A DNA stretch of 64,000 nt from Synchiropus splendidus. Lineage: Eukaryota > Chordata > Actinopteri > Syngnathiformes > Callionymidae. Position 1 is the stretch's first letter, and every line of letters begins with the position of its first letter. The translations under genes were made by a program, and so were the position numbers. Positions 34,251-45,974 of the stretch are shown piece after piece. The notes beneath the pieces are model-generated. The model saw only the letters and a program-made list of their open reading frames with translations, was not told the DNA's origin and ran no database searches. The stretch lies in contig NC_071336.1 in the NCBI RefSeq assembly GCF_027744825.2, forward strand, positions 24,708,501 through 24,772,500. The letters run 5' to 3'.

Positions 34251-35537
34251 ACAGATTTTTGAATATGGCATTATGAGATAATTTACAGGTAAAAAGTCGT
34301 CCAGCTGCAATAAAACTTTTCCAACTACTCTTTTCTTCTGACACAAAACTCACACATGCACACACTCCCAAACTCATTCCTTTGGCAAATAGGAAATCTT
34401 AAATGTATCGGTCCTATCAGCCGTCCTGCGATAGAGCATCTTCTGTTGTTTACACTACTTTTGTCTGTCCTCGGTGAAACACCAGTCTGAGTGAAATAAA
34501 GAACAGCATTTACATAATGTGTCATCTCATCTCGGCACAGAGACTGTCACCGCTAATCTGGTAATCTGCACTTGGAGATCCGCTCCAGACTCCTCGGCGG
34601 CCTTGAGGTGTCCTGACAGGCGCACAGGCGCAAAGTAATCTGTGATTGTTCCACAGTGTCAACATAAGGCCTCGGCTTCAGATTTACTTCCTTTATCGCT
34701 CTGGTGAATCCGGCCAGACCTCAAAGCTTCAAAGAAAGGTGGGGGCGAATAAAATGAATAAATTGCTTTAGATCCACTGTCTGAGGACGTCAGACCCCAG
34801 TTTGTTCGAGCATACTTTGATGTGCATCACACAACAGCATCATTTTCTTGCAGCAATTTATGATCATCACTGAGATAACACACGTGCTGCATGCACAAGC
34901 TGGCTGACAACAATGCTTGCCCTTGGTGAGCGTGTCGGCTACAAGTACGGAATTAAAAGCAAAACAAGTGCCGCAGGTGATTGAGAGCAGCAAAGGATCA
35001 TTGTGATGAATGCACGTGTCTTTATTTAGTTTGTTTCTGTCTCAGCTATATGCGTAATTGACTCAACTCAGGCATGTGACGAGTGCCACATACACTATGT
35101 GATTTGAGTGACCTATGATTTTGGGCGAAAGGTGTGTTTTCCATATCTGGAAGACGACATTGGGAATTCTTCCTCATGAAGCAGAGGAAGAATTCCAAAA
35201 GACATTTTTTTTGGGCTTATTTTGAATTGACTGTCGCTCTTTTGACGTCCATAACCATGGATTCATTATTCCTTCAAAAGGATTCTGCATATCCCAGCTA
35301 CTCGGGGCAAGGCGTAGGGGACACTCATTTCAAGTCAGTCCATTTTGCGGCACCTATACAAACAACCAGTCATGCACAGTTTGGAAAGACTGCGACGCGA
35401 AACTGTAACCGTATGTAACCGTAACATAAGCTGGACTCCCTGGGTAGCTAGGTTGCCATATCTCTTAGTACCATAATTCTACTTATTATCATATAACTAT
35501 GCATTCATTTTCCTCAGGATAATAATTTGTAAGTATG
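34251..35537. other. Intergenic, no gene recognised
   Basis: Mixed sequence. The 94-codon frame at 35134-35418 shows no motif and no flanking splice signals. Confidence 0.45.
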
Positions 35538-35882
35538 GTAATCTGCGGCTTATACGACGTCACGGCCAATATGTGGATTTTTACAGGCAGCCTCGTCACA
35601 TCAAACCGGCGTTTTTTTTTACCTTAAAGCGCTCAAAGCAGCGGCTGAGACCAAAACTGGTGGTGTCGGAACTTGGACACAGTGAAAAAACGCACTTTAA
35701 TGTCAATAAAAGATGTGAGGAGTTCATGACTCAAGTTCAGAGCATTGTTTCATGAGTTAGTCCCCCATGCTGGACCCTGTTTTCAAAACTAGTTTAGTTT
35801 GATCCTGCATTTCTAAGTCGGGTGCACCAGTGACCTTTCTACGGCACAGACAGCACCACTGCACCCGTGGCTTTTACTGTGA
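35538..35882 (+). mobile_element. DNA-transposon-like repeat with 'gcggcttata' end, copy 2
   Basis: Begins with atggtaatctgcggcttat, then acgtcacggccaatatgtgg and a gcgttttttttt run. From 35613 it aligns with copy 1 (2793-3064): shared blocks are aacttggacaca, ccatgctggaccc, caaaactagttta, gggtgcacca and tgacctttctacgg. The right end (tatagtccgg) is missing here, and a SINE follows instead. Confidence 0.55.
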
Positions 35883-35898
35883 TAAAATTTCACATCAT

Positions 35899-36204
35899 CA
35901 CAATGGTTTGCACTGCTGCCTCTCAGCAAGAAGAGCTCATGGTTCAAATCCAGCTCTGGACCTTTCTGGGTGGAGTTTGCATGTTCTCCCTGTGCCTGTG
36001 TGGGTTTTCTCCAGTGTCTCCGATTTCCTCCCGCAACACAAAGGCATCGGTTAATTCGACACTGTAAAATTTTCGCTGTGTGTGTGTGTGTGTGTGTGAA
36101 TGGGGTGTGTGTGCCCTGTGATGGACTGGCGACCTGTCCAGGGTGCATTCCTGCCTCTCGCTCAGTGACTGCTGGGATAACCTCCAGCACTCCCCATAAC
36201 TTTG
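35899..36204 (+). mobile_element. tRNA-derived SINE (full-length-like copy)
   Basis: The head reads caatggtttgcactgctgcc and tctcagcaagaagagctc, followed by a perfect pol III box B, ggttcaaatcc, at 35941-35951. Box A is worn. The body carries the familiar fish blocks gtggagtttgcatgttctcc, gtgggttttctcc, gtgatggactggcgacctgt and tgctgggataacctccagc. A (TG)n run (36077-36098) is expanded inside it. Related, shorter copies are at 55245 (plus) and 60930 (minus). I recognise the repeat but not its library name. Confidence 0.75.
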
Positions 36205-36989
36205 AACAGGACCAAGTGGTGGTTTCCTGAAGATGTGTGTATGTTTGTCCTATCAAACAAAACTTTAAGCTCAACCTTTAATACGCTCATTTTTGTAGGC
36301 TTCAATTTATGTAATATAGTTCAAACTTATATGTCACTCTATATCATTTTATTATTGTTATTACTACTACTACTAATAATAATCATAATTCTAATATAAT
36401 AAACATTTTGGATGACTATGAAAGTGGATGGCCAGCCGCTTCTGTGACTACACTTTCAGTTGATCAAAAGTCACAGTGGCGTTTCAGTCAGATTGAATGA
36501 ACCTGTTTGTGGGCAAAAAATAAAGCAGATGGACATGTCAACGCGGTAAGACTTGCTGTCACATTCCTCCTCCTCCTCTCCTTCACGGCCAACAACACAC
36601 TCCTTCATCTGTCAAGAAAATAGTAAGCCATGTATAAAAATGAGCTTGATGCAGGTCTGTAGCACTGTTCACATCCTTTGAGAGTCACACGAAGAAGCTT
36701 TCGTGACATCATGAATATTTGTTATTTTAAAAGCAAATTGTGCATTGTACATTTTACACTTATAACTTATAATATTTTTGGGTTTGGACAAGATTAAAAG
36801 TCAGACATGCGCATCATGAAAATCAGTCATTCATTCTTTGTTTTCAAATTATTATATGTTGAATTAAAAAAAAAAAAAAAGAAAAAAACGGATCCACTTC
36901 CTCTGTGAAACATTTACAAGTGGCTCATTTAGTTCTCATTAGGAATCACCAGACTGTAACAGATTCACATCATGGCTCCTGCACACACA
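36205..36989. other. Intergenic, no gene recognised
   Basis: Contains a degenerate trinucleotide run (attatta/ctactac/aataat) at 36340-36400 and a poly-A run near 36866-36881. Confidence 0.45.
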
Positions 36990-37215
36990 CTTCCACACAC
37001 ATACACACACACCTGCTCCTCTAGCTGAATCATAATTCACCGCTTGGACCCATCAGTACATTATCACGATGGGTGACAAAGACTCATTGATTCATTAGGA
37101 AAAGGATGTGCTAACACGCGGCGCTCGAGGACATTTGGTGATGCACCGCCGCTTAATTGAGTGACTTGAACATTCCTCTTTACAGGCTAATAAAGCATGA
37201 CACAGATTTTTGACA
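36990..37215. promoter_or_regulatory. Candidate conserved noncoding element
   Basis: Non-repetitive and high complexity, with ctgaatcataattcacc, gactcattgattcattag, cgcttaattgagtgactt and ggctaataaagc. Several homeodomain-like TAATT and AP-1-like tgactca/tgagtga cores are clustered. The reading as an enhancer is impression only. Confidence 0.17.
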
Positions 37216-39042
37216 CTTTTTATGATTCTGTTAAGTCATAAAAAGCGCTTTACCGTGGTACCTCACGACACAAGGTTTTATCTTGCTGTACTGAAATATT
37301 AGAGGCATACAAGCAGTTAAAATAAAATACAGTAAATCTCTATCGAATAGACAGATATGGCAACAGTGTTATGGAATAGTGTGTGTCTTATACAACTCAT
37401 ACTCAGAGCTGTCAATCACTATTTAAAACGTTGTTCATCCACTGAAAGGAACTAGTGTGGAGATCAATTTAAACACCCCTGATCGCCTTTTCTTCTTCTT
37501 TCTATACTTCCCCATAAAAGGTTGCCACACGCCACCGTAACCTTCCGTCACAACCACCGCCTCTTTTTCGTAGCACATCCCCATTGACTTCTTTCTCTGC
37601 TTTTTCTTGGTATACCGCTTGAAAAAAATAAAAATAAAATAAATAAATGTCAGTACCATTCTGAGCGCTGACCACCAAGTCTGTGTCCACCTGAACAACT
37701 ACAAAAAAGTAAAATAAATGAATAGATAGTGACAATAACAGTAATAATAGAGCCAAAAATCACACTCTTTAAGTGACGGTGGGGGACTGAGGGCACCGGA
37801 AAACTCTTTAAATATCTGCCTCGGAGCAGTCCAATTTTTAAATAGGTGTAATGTCAATTTACCATTACTGCACATTCAGAGGCAAAAATAAATAAATAAA
37901 GTCATAAGCACAGTTAAGATACGGCAGACTGAAGCATGAATGAAAGTGGTTTGGGTTGCAAAATGATAAAATCTTAATAGAGACATTTGACTTGCCAGAT
38001 TGAATTCCGGGATATTTTTGACTTGGTCCTCACTACATTCAGGAAGTTAATAATACATCCTCCTTCATCAAAGATTCAGCGTATTCTAATGAACGTCTCG
38101 CTCTCCTTTAAAGAGGGGGTCAGGAAAATCGAGGCTCGGGGAGGTTCGAGGTGGAGCTTAGCTATTTACTGACATCGGGGGGAAAAGCTGGAGCGTCTGC
38201 TTTCAGTCTTGTAATCTTTTGCCAGGCCACACTGCAATTACAAGACTGGGGATGGCAAGGTTTGAAATGTTCCTGTGGTCTGGGTTTTATTTGCGTCTTT
38301 GACAGGACATTTGTCAGGCTGTGTCTTGGTCCCCGGTATATCTCAGGGATATAGCTGCTGTATCTCAATCGCTCATTCAGTGCTTCAGAATGTTTCTGGA
38401 ACAACCTCAGGTGCACCGGTGGATCCACCAGTAGGCGAGGACCAAAGTCATGAAGAGACCTTGAAAATCTGATTTGCCAGTGACGTCATCTTCTCGTACG
38501 AGCCGTCATCGCGTGGAAGTCCAACCGAATTCCCAAACACCAGAATTGTCTGCCGGGTTTCAGCGCACGTAAATTCAAAGCAAAACCCAACTCGTCACAA
38601 GACGCAGCACCGGAAAAAGTCCTGAGGGACTGAACAGTGGCCCGTTGAACTGAAAAGGCTTCCACACCACTCACTCACGGACATAATTCCTGTGACATGG
38701 CAAAACGGGGGTGTGGAAATTTACTTTGTTTTATATTTGTTTGTTATATTCATTTATTTTTTGTGAAGTCTCATGATATTTCATCAGTCGAGAGGTGGTC
38801 TAGCCATTCTGGCAGCCTGAAACACTAACACATTTTTCCTTTGAAACACGGTAGTTTGTCCAGTTCCAGGACTTTGGTTACCGTTGTGGATGAGTGATAT
38901 CAGTGACAAAGAAACAGACACAGTGAGATAGTAAACAGTAAAAGTGGGTGTAAAAAGTGGGGTGAATAGGGCTAAAAAAAAAATTTGTGAATTGGAAAAA
39001 GAAAAAACACTGAACAACTGGATCCTACTTCAGCCTCATGCA
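37216..39042. other. Intergenic, no gene recognised
   Basis: The segment around 37255 (accgtggtacctcacgacac) faintly resembles the terminus of the TIR element at 45975 and may be an old relic. A/T-rich simple stretches occur at 37620-37660 and 37885. No coding evidence. Confidence 0.4.
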
Positions 39043-39085
39043 CCCTTCGATACTGTGTCATGAAACCTCACGCACCATGCGGCTG
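39043..39085. repeat. Fold-back MITE-like family, end fragment K
   Basis: cgatactgtgtcatgaaacc followed by tcacgcaccatg is the right-hand end of the family, with substitutions. Confidence 0.5.
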
Positions 39086-39984
39086 TAATACATTTATTTA
39101 ATTCTTTATTTAGTTGGGCTCATGTTTAGGCCTGTTTCCACAGAGCTACTTGTTTATTTCTCATGTGAGATCTGGCAACTCGCTCTGACGTGCAGTTGAT
39201 GCATTGACAGCATCCTGAAGGGTGGCAAGGCAATGTAGTGAATCCACATATAAATGATAGGTCAGAAGCCTAAAGACTTTTTCGACTCTTGTCTTGACCC
39301 ATAGTTTCATTCTGCGAGAGTGTCGATACTTTGAGATCCGGGCTATCCTTTCCTGGCACGAAGCGTGGTATGGTCAACCGAATCCCCCCTAACACTGGAA
39401 TGACTGAAGAGCATAACCTCTTCTGAGACTTACGTTTCTTTCTACTTTTCCTTTTTCACACAGAAAAACTTCACGACAGGAACTTGTCAAGCTGGTTCTG
39501 AATTTTGAGGTTTTCTGTTTTGTGACTCAGCTGGACTGAGAGAGATTGATTTTCACTTCAATTGTTGATTCGGTGAATGCGGCAAATTCCTATCCCTTGC
39601 CAACTCCTTTAAGACGTGTTTCTTTCACAGACAAAAAGCCTTTTCGTATTAGCAGAAGAAAAAAAAAATCAAGTCCTATGAATGTAGAGACCAAGTCGGA
39701 GATAATATTTTAGCAAGAAGGTTCAACAGAGGTGAGTTGGAACATTTCTTCTCCTCCTTCGATTTACCTTTACTCTTTACTTTCCTCCCCAAGAAAGCAC
39801 TGTTGACATGCTCATGAAAATTCTTGAAATCTCTGGGAAAACTAAGTGCTGTCCAGTTTGTCAAGAAATCCATGCAGGAGAAGAGCATCAAGGTCACATT
39901 CTGAAGGATCCACAGTGAAAACAGGACCACATTTGTTACCAAATTGGACACCAGAATCTGTTGAATCACTCCATCATCGTGAGA
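39086..39984. other. Intergenic, possible LINE upstream debris
   Basis: No gene recognised. The 97-codon minus-strand frame (39676-39969) overlaps the upstream flank of the LINE scrap and is not taken as coding. Confidence 0.4.
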
Positions 39985-40132
39985 GAGTCACGCTGCCAAT
40001 GACAGCTGCGGTTGGTTCGCCTCCAACTGCCTCACTGAAAATAACTTATGGATGCAAACCAAGTTCCTCAAACTCAACAGTGACGATTCAGACATGATCA
40101 TAATTGCCCCCAAAATCCCTCACCAATACTGT
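39985..40132 (+). mobile_element. LINE reverse-transcriptase scrap
   Basis: One frame reads FASNCLTENNLWMQTKFLKL followed by NSDDSDMIIIAPK. This is the conserved 'W-M-x-x-N-F-L-K-L-N-x-D-K-T-E' block downstream of the RT active site in L2/CR1/Jockey-type LINEs, here with K to D and E to D changes. The frame opens just after a TGA at about 39981. A donor-like GTAAGT directly after it (40132) gave an initial impression of an exon, but the LINE signature explains the coding look better. Confidence 0.55.
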
Positions 40133-41342
40133 AAGTCAATTTCCCCTCACCATCAACGGCTCTTCTCTCTCCCTCTCCTCTCGCTGCCACAGCGTCTGTC
40201 ATTTCCAATCACAGCACCAAATAATCCAAACTGCCTTCTTTAACATCTGAAAAATGCAGCTCCTCTCCATGCATCACTTTCCAAATTCCATCACCACCAG
40301 ACCAGACAACTGGAGTGACAACACACTGCACAAATTTAACAAAAAAAAAAAAAAGTATTTTCAGGACTCATGTGATGACACATGCCAGTCTTTTAAAAAT
40401 AAATAAATAAAATAAAATGACAAAATGAAGTGAAATTCATTTTAATATCCTTGAGCTCATTCATGGACTCAATGACGTCCTCCAACAACACAGCTGCAGC
40501 TCCACAAATGCTGAGAGGTCTTCTACAGTGCTGCCCCACCATCCCTGACATGCGGTACCTCAAGGAATTTCACAATTGTATTTTTTGTCCTGAAAAAAAA
40601 AAAAAAAAACGCAAATGCATTTTGCTCATTCATGGCTTTTATGTTCAGGCGTGATGCTGTTTAATGATTTACAGCCAAACATTCTAGAATTCATTGGGCA
40701 ACCTGCTAGAGTTATTTCAGAAAGGATCTCAGGCTGGTTTCAGATAAATTCTAGGTTATTTAGTTGTGCTCTTCAGGAACTTCCTGGCAACATCATCCTT
40801 CATTGAAAGACTACTCATGAGTGCACGTACAGTGGCAGAAAAACTAACAAAAAACAAAAAAAACACAATCTCAAATATAATAATAAAAAATCTTGACAAT
40901 TCCAGAATGTCAGTTCTCAGCATTGTTGGCATTAATCTCAACAGATAGCAGGTACAGGTATCCAAGCTGAACAATAAAATAGAAAAACAACAAATCATCA
41001 ACTCAACATTTAGTAGTGCTGCCATTAGCACATAGAATGCACAGTAGAATGCAAGGGTTCACTGAAAACCTTTTCACCCCTGCATCTTTCACGTCATAGT
41101 GAAACTTCACAGTTAAATATTTAAAACAAATGCCAAAGAAACATGTGGGAAGGCTGCAGTATCTAAAACAGTGTGAGATTCAGAGGTGTCACACTCAGAA
41201 ACACGGAAGTGCCAACTTCATACGCACAGTCCAAGTGGCGGGCCGAACAAAATACACGTTTATCGGCGGTCAATGAATCAAAATCAGAATATGATGTTGG
41301 TCACTAAGAGGACTCAAGCATACCAAAGTCAAAACACAGATT
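40133..41342. other. Intergenic, no gene recognised
   Basis: Contains poly-A runs at about 40340-40354 and 40592-40609. Short open frames on both strands (40756-41031) have no motif. Confidence 0.45.
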
Positions 41343-41452
41343 TCATATATGGCAGCAGACAGCACCATCTGGTGGCCTCTGGAAATCAGAACAGTGTTTC
41401 ATGAAACCTTTTCCACTTTTTTATACTGTGTCATGAAGCCTGTCACTATTAG
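41343..41452. repeat. Fold-back MITE-like family, right-half copy F
   Basis: Begins within the right arm: gcagacagcaccatctggtgg gives CCACCAGATGGTGCT on the minus strand (41361-41375, one mismatch to the CTCF core). It ends tgtcatgaagcctgtcacta. The left arm is absent. Confidence 0.75.
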
Positions 41453-42763
41453 ACACCGTAGGACTGGGAATGTTTCTTACTGTGGATGTAAATGACGATT
41501 TAAGAAGAGCTTGTAACAAGTGTATTCATCCACAGCGTTGCTGTTTCTTCATCAAAGATGTGATGGTAATATCATTTGAACCAAGCTTGTGGAAAAATCA
41601 TTATTTCTAATGAATAAATAAACAAATGAAAAATACTGTCATCAACTCAGTCAGCGGTGGAATGATCCCCTCTTCATGGTCCGACATCAGTCCCTCCAGT
41701 CCTTTTATATTCGTTACCAACTATTGTTTGGAAACTACTGCTAAAGAGATACCTTAAAGCAAAGCAGCATTGGCACATCTGCCACTGTACGCGGGGAATT
41801 CTACTCTGCATTATCTGAAAAACCACTTCCCTTACATGGATCCAGCCTTTTAGTGCCAATGGCAAGAGGCCATCAGGATAACAACAATCAATTTGGCAGC
41901 TGAACCTGCAGCTTAAGATGGCTTATTGATGTCCATGCTAGCCGTACAGCGGAGTACAGCGGAGGCATGCTGTACGGTCTTTCGGAAGCAGCTTGACTTG
42001 CAGGTTACAGATACCACACAGAATGTATAGTAAGCGTAATGAACCTCTTCACATCGGAGTTTGACTGTCTCGGATCCGGAAGTAGAACGCAGACAAAGTT
42101 GAGAGGGATAGCAGGCTGTCAAATGTGGAAAGACTTGTGAATTACTCATATTATTTCCTTTTTTTTTCTTAATTGATTTGAGTCTTATCTCATTTGAACG
42201 ATAAAGGTCTGCCATTGTCTTGGATAGTCATTAGATGAGTCACTGGCTGGCATTTGAATTGTCCCCGCAAGCCCACACGTATGCTGTAATTATCAGTGAA
42301 TGTGACGCTCCAGGGCCCGGCGTTTTAAAGGGGACTCTGTGGTCTGCATACTTATTATTGTGTGGCTGTGTCAGACTGTCCTCCCTCCAGGTTTGCAGGC
42401 ACCCGATCAGTGTAGTGGGTCCCAATCCACAAATTTGGTGTCTCTTAATGACCTCAGCTCAGCCTGACCAAAACTGTCATGGATTTGTTGGGTTTGTGTG
42501 GGTGTTTGATGAAACAAAGCTCACTAGTTTTTACATCATTTTGTTGCAGACAATCGTAGCAGGATTTGACAATTAATGAGAGCCACATTTTGAAGGCGTC
42601 ATAGGGACGCTGCTCCTGATTGCCGAGCAAACAGCATCGCAATAAATGGCGATGATTGCAAAAACACTCTTATCGACGGGAGCAGAAAAGTGTGCGAAAT
42701 CTGAAAATGCAACTTTGGTTATCAATTTGCCTTTCAAAACAACATTATCCTGTTTTCGGTCAG
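41453..42763. other. Intergenic, includes a candidate conserved element
   Basis: No gene recognised. The part at 42225-42400 is GC-richer and non-repetitive, with gcatttgaattgtccccgc and gctgtaattatcagtgaatg, and may be a conserved noncoding element. A direct agtacagcgg duplication is present at 41948-41965. Confidence 0.35.
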
Positions 42764-42968
42764 GCAAACTCGGCGGAGCAAATTGAAGCTGGAAATAAAC
42801 GGAATCAGCAGTGGTCCTCCATCACGTTTCTTAATGGCCAAAACCTCAGACCTGGGGACTATTCTGGCTGGCCAAGATAGTTTATGCAGCATGGAAGATC
42901 ATGGTACTGCAAAAGGTTTGGATCCAAATGTTCCAATCACAGATCCACAGAAGACTCGGACAACAAAA
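42764..42968 (+). CDS. Candidate internal exon A of an unidentified gene
   Basis: This segment lies between an acceptor-like ctgttttcggtcag and a consensus donor aaa/gtaagt. One frame is open for all 68 codons from 42765 (ends DPQKTRTTK) and is rich in Ser, Gly and charged residues. It ends in phase 0, however, and exon B needs one base carried over. A shorter exon from an inner acceptor tagtttatgcag (start near 42890) read in another frame ends STEDSDNK plus one base, and would join exon B in phase. I cannot choose between the two. No domain, signal peptide or transmembrane segment is recognised. Together with exons B and C it suggests the last exons of a plus-strand gene. Start, family and function are unknown. 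Confidence 0.35.
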
Positions 42969-43009
42969 GTAAGTTAACTAAAAGGCAGATGGAGTTTCAT
43001 GACACAGCA
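42969..43009. other. Short gap between exon A and MITE copy G
   Basis: Starts with the donor gtaagttaac. Nothing else was seen. Confidence 0.3.
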
Positions 43010-43207
43010 TCTAAGGGTTGATGAGGTTTCATGAAACCGTGTCCTGATTTTCAGTGGCCACCAGATGGCACTGTCTGTTGTATAATGCTTGGATTCAATG
43101 AAACCTGACATCATTTCTAATCCAAGAGCGCCACCTTGCGGCCTCTGAAAAGGACACTGTTTCATCAACCCTGCAATACTGCTTCATGATGCCTCATATA
43201 CCCATCA
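43010..43207. repeat. Fold-back MITE-like family, copy G, one perfect CTCF-like core
   Basis: The left arm has CCACCAGATGGCACT at 43058-43072 (perfect CTCF core). The right arm on the minus strand is CCGCAAGGTGGCGCT (43127-43141), which departs from one consensus but resembles the CCGCNNGGNGGC form. The right end is intact (atacccatcacta); the left end is worn. The element lies inside the putative intron between exons A and B. Confidence 0.8.
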
Positions 43208-43620
43208 CTACAGAACACAAAATAAACACTAACAACACACAGGGATGGGGATGAATCTGAACCAGAAAACAGGGGAGAGTCAATAAGCAGCCTAAAAAAA
43301 ACATATTCTGAGAAAATCCACATTAGGCCCAAAGAACAGAGAGTGTTCGGTGGCGAAAAGGACGCACACCTGTTGAGAAAACTAGAGTGGCAGTGTTGGA
43401 ACATGTATGGAGAGGAACAACAGCGGTTGAAAAAACAAACACACACATGGAGTCAAGAGAGAGAAATATGACCAAGGCAGAACCAAGTACTATTAGGTGT
43501 TGCAGTCAGGAACCACGAAGTAGATAAAGAGGAAAGTTGATTGCTGCATTGGTTCAGTGCAAGGAGGGGCAACGTGATCCAACAAACAAAATAAAAGTTT
43601 ACAAACAGACCATGACATTA
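43208..43620 (-). repeat. Possible dispersed repeat, copy 2 of 3
   Basis: On the minus strand it starts aatgtcatggtctgtttg, with a T-rich body. The block ggcccaaagaacagag, then gttcggtggcgaaaa, parallels 7350-7400. The plus-strand relative at 59665 also begins tgtcatgatctg. Family unknown. Confidence 0.35.
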
Positions 43621-43786
43621 AGTGTATTAAAGAATCACCGACCCGCCTCTGGAACTATGGATAATTATGAGGCATGAAATGATCATATGTCGTCGACAAT
43701 GAAAGCCCCACTGTTTATCCAAATGCATGATATGTTTTGTACTGCTGTCCCTTGATAAGAGTGTTATACATTACATTACTTTTCAG
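43621..43786. other. Presumed intron upstream of exon B
   Basis: Ends in the acceptor tacattacattacttttcag, a good polypyrimidine-like context. Confidence 0.4.
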
Positions 43787-43881
43787 TGTTGCCCTCCATG
43801 TCTGATCCATCACGTTCAGACACTTCATCCTCTCACAAGAGCCCGAGTTGTCACTTCCAGAATGGCCTGGTTGAAGTAAAA
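43787..43881 (+). CDS. Candidate internal exon B of an unidentified gene
   Basis: Flanked by a strong acceptor (ttacattacttttcag) and a strong donor (aaa/gtaagtgatt). After two leading bases there are exactly 31 open codons, starting LPSMSDPSRSDTSSSHKSPS and ending NGLVEVK. The piece is Ser-rich and ends in phase 0, which fits exon C. A Ser-rich, low-order sequence of this kind is typical of a cytoplasmic tail or transcription-factor linker, and no domain can be assigned. The other frames have a stop inside or at the very end of the segment. I consider it the most convincing exon of the three, though a chance pairing of splice sites cannot be excluded. Confidence 0.5.
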
Positions 43882-45788
43882 GTAAGTGATTCATTTACAT
43901 GGACCTGCTCTACTTCCTCAAAAGCTGTTGACAAGTCCTACATTATTCATTGATTATTCAATGACTATAATGGACAAAAACAGAGATAGAGATTATGTTT
44001 TTTTTTTTTTTTTTCCCTGAGCATCCATAGCCAGTGACGGGCTGGTCAGTGTTTGGCTGCTTGCGAGGTCGAGTTTTCATGACAAACAAACAAAAAAAAC
44101 TAAAATGAAAATGTTAAAAAACAAACAAACAAAAAAAAGTCAGATATCACTTCATCTCTGTGTCACAAATGAAAAGAAGGCATCATAAAGCTGAGTTTAA
44201 GTGTCTAAAGATAACTCTTGGCATTGTATTCAACTTCGTCTGTTTAAATGTCAGCCTGCATTAAATCTGTGCCAGTTAAAGAAACACTTGTACTACTTGT
44301 ACTTATCAAAGTTCACCACGTCTGGAAAATAATGTATCTAGACATTGCAAATATAGGTGTTTTATATACACGAGTGGGGAAAAAAAATCAGCACTGAAGA
44401 TATTCAACTCAATATTTCAATGAAATGCAAACCAAATGTCCAATCGAAACTTCATACTGATTCATAAAACAGTGAAAAACTGAAGATCAAAATGTTCTGA
44501 TGGTCATTAATGGACTTCAAAAAAATGAGTTGTGAGAGTCCTTTAATATAATACATTATATTCCTGGCCATATCCACTGAAACTGAGTCACTCATGGCCT
44601 CAGGTTTGATACGCTTGCTTTAAATGTCAGTTAATGTAAAGGTGTGCATGTAGGCAAGATTGCAAAAACAGTTGACTCTCAATGGTTCTCACCCACACTG
44701 GGAATCACCCACCACACTTAGCTGGCAAATGGTTCAGAGATCCGCTGTTGTCGTTGTTTTCTCAGATCACTTGGTGTACGACATCGTATTACAATGGAAT
44801 TATTGCTGAATGGTGTCAAATGAATTTTGTCGACTGCACCTTTAATCCAGAAGAAGACTGACTACAACCTTTATTTGGTCTGGATCCTACAACTGAACAC
44901 AGTGTATTTTAATATGTGATTATCATAATAACATTTTTTGGTGATTTTATTGTACGATGCAGTTTATAAAGACTAGGTTACCGTTTCATTTGTGAGAGTA
45001 GGGCACCTGAGCTGCGGTGGTCAGAAGGCATCCAAGCGAATGAGTCTTTCAAAACCATCCTTGAACCAGATGAAACACTGCCAGGATTGAAGCACAGTAG
45101 TTTGCCCCATGAGCAACATTTAATGGACATTTCATTCTGTTATGTCACTTTAATATAGAGACAGAAAGATAAATGCTGACAAAAAATGAGTGGAGGGGAA
45201 AATAAAGAAATAAATAAAAAGCAAAGAAGAAAAAAACGAGGTGAATCATGACATATGGGCTGCTATACTACGGCGAGTCCGACAGAGACTAATGAAAGAC
45301 TTTTAACCTGAGCTTACGGTCCCAAATCAATGATATCTATCTGCATATGTGCCGTCATCATTTCAGCTGAGAAGCTTTGATGGCCACTGGGGGAGGCAGC
45401 ATGAGCCAGGCTCCACTTGCCGACAGTCTTCCACCTGTTTATCTGAGCCTGTGATAGATGGGCTGTGGAAATTTCCTCCCCCCTTGTGTAGCTGCAATCA
45501 GTCTCCCCATCACTACTGATAACACAGCATGCCAAAAACACAACCTCACAGAGCAGCAGGTCCTCGCAGCAAACTAGTTTAGTGATGCAGAAGGACTGGC
45601 GGTCACGCGCCGGACTCGAGCGCAGGGAGCATCGGGTCTGTCTAAGAGAAATATTTGCCCTCTAGACTGGTAGATGAAAATGGAGCAAATGTGGTTGAGA
45701 GTCTTTTACAGGATTGAAACCTGAACTCTGTACACTGGCCCTGACCTGCATTGGTTAGAGGTGTATTGAAAACTCTAGTCCAATGAAT
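43882..45788. other. Presumed intron, no other feature
   Basis: Contains a poly-T run (about 43999-44014). An acceptor-like ttgttttctcag at 44766 is followed by 31 open codons ending in a stop with no donor, so it is not called. Confidence 0.4.
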
Positions 45789-45887
45789 TAGTTGTTTTAA
45801 TTCACCACAAATGAAACAGTCTCCTCATTTTCAGTGCTCATTCATTGAAGTTGTCGTTAAAAGCCTAACATTTTAGAGCAAAGAGTG

Positions 45888-45888
<1 letters not shown>
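45789..45888. repeat. Fold-back MITE-like family, partial copy H
   Basis: aaatgaaacagtctcctcat, cattttcagtgctcattc and acattttagagcaaagagtg match the interior of copy D. The copy breaks off exactly where the right CTCF-like core would start, and a (TA)n tract replaces the remainder. Confidence 0.65.

Positions 45889-45958
<70 letters not shown>
45889..45958. repeat. (TA)n microsatellite
   Basis: A 70-base pure TA tract sandwiched between MITE copy H and the TIR element that begins at 45975. Confidence 0.95.
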
Positions 45959-45959
<1 letters not shown>

Positions 45960-45974
45960 CATAACACATAACAT

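Noticed and set aside
35899..36204. Functional tRNA gene
   Set aside because: Box B is present, but the tRNA-like part lacks a cloverleaf and is fused to a SINE body.
37250..37290. Third copy of the TIR element terminus (accgtggtacctcacgacac)
   Set aside because: The similarity covers only about 12 bases, and the following sequence does not match.
40052..40140. Exon-like frame ending at a GTAAGT donor (40132)
   Set aside because: The sequence matches the conserved LINE block W-M-x-T-x-F-L-K-L-N-S-D, so it is a retrotransposon scrap and not a host exon.
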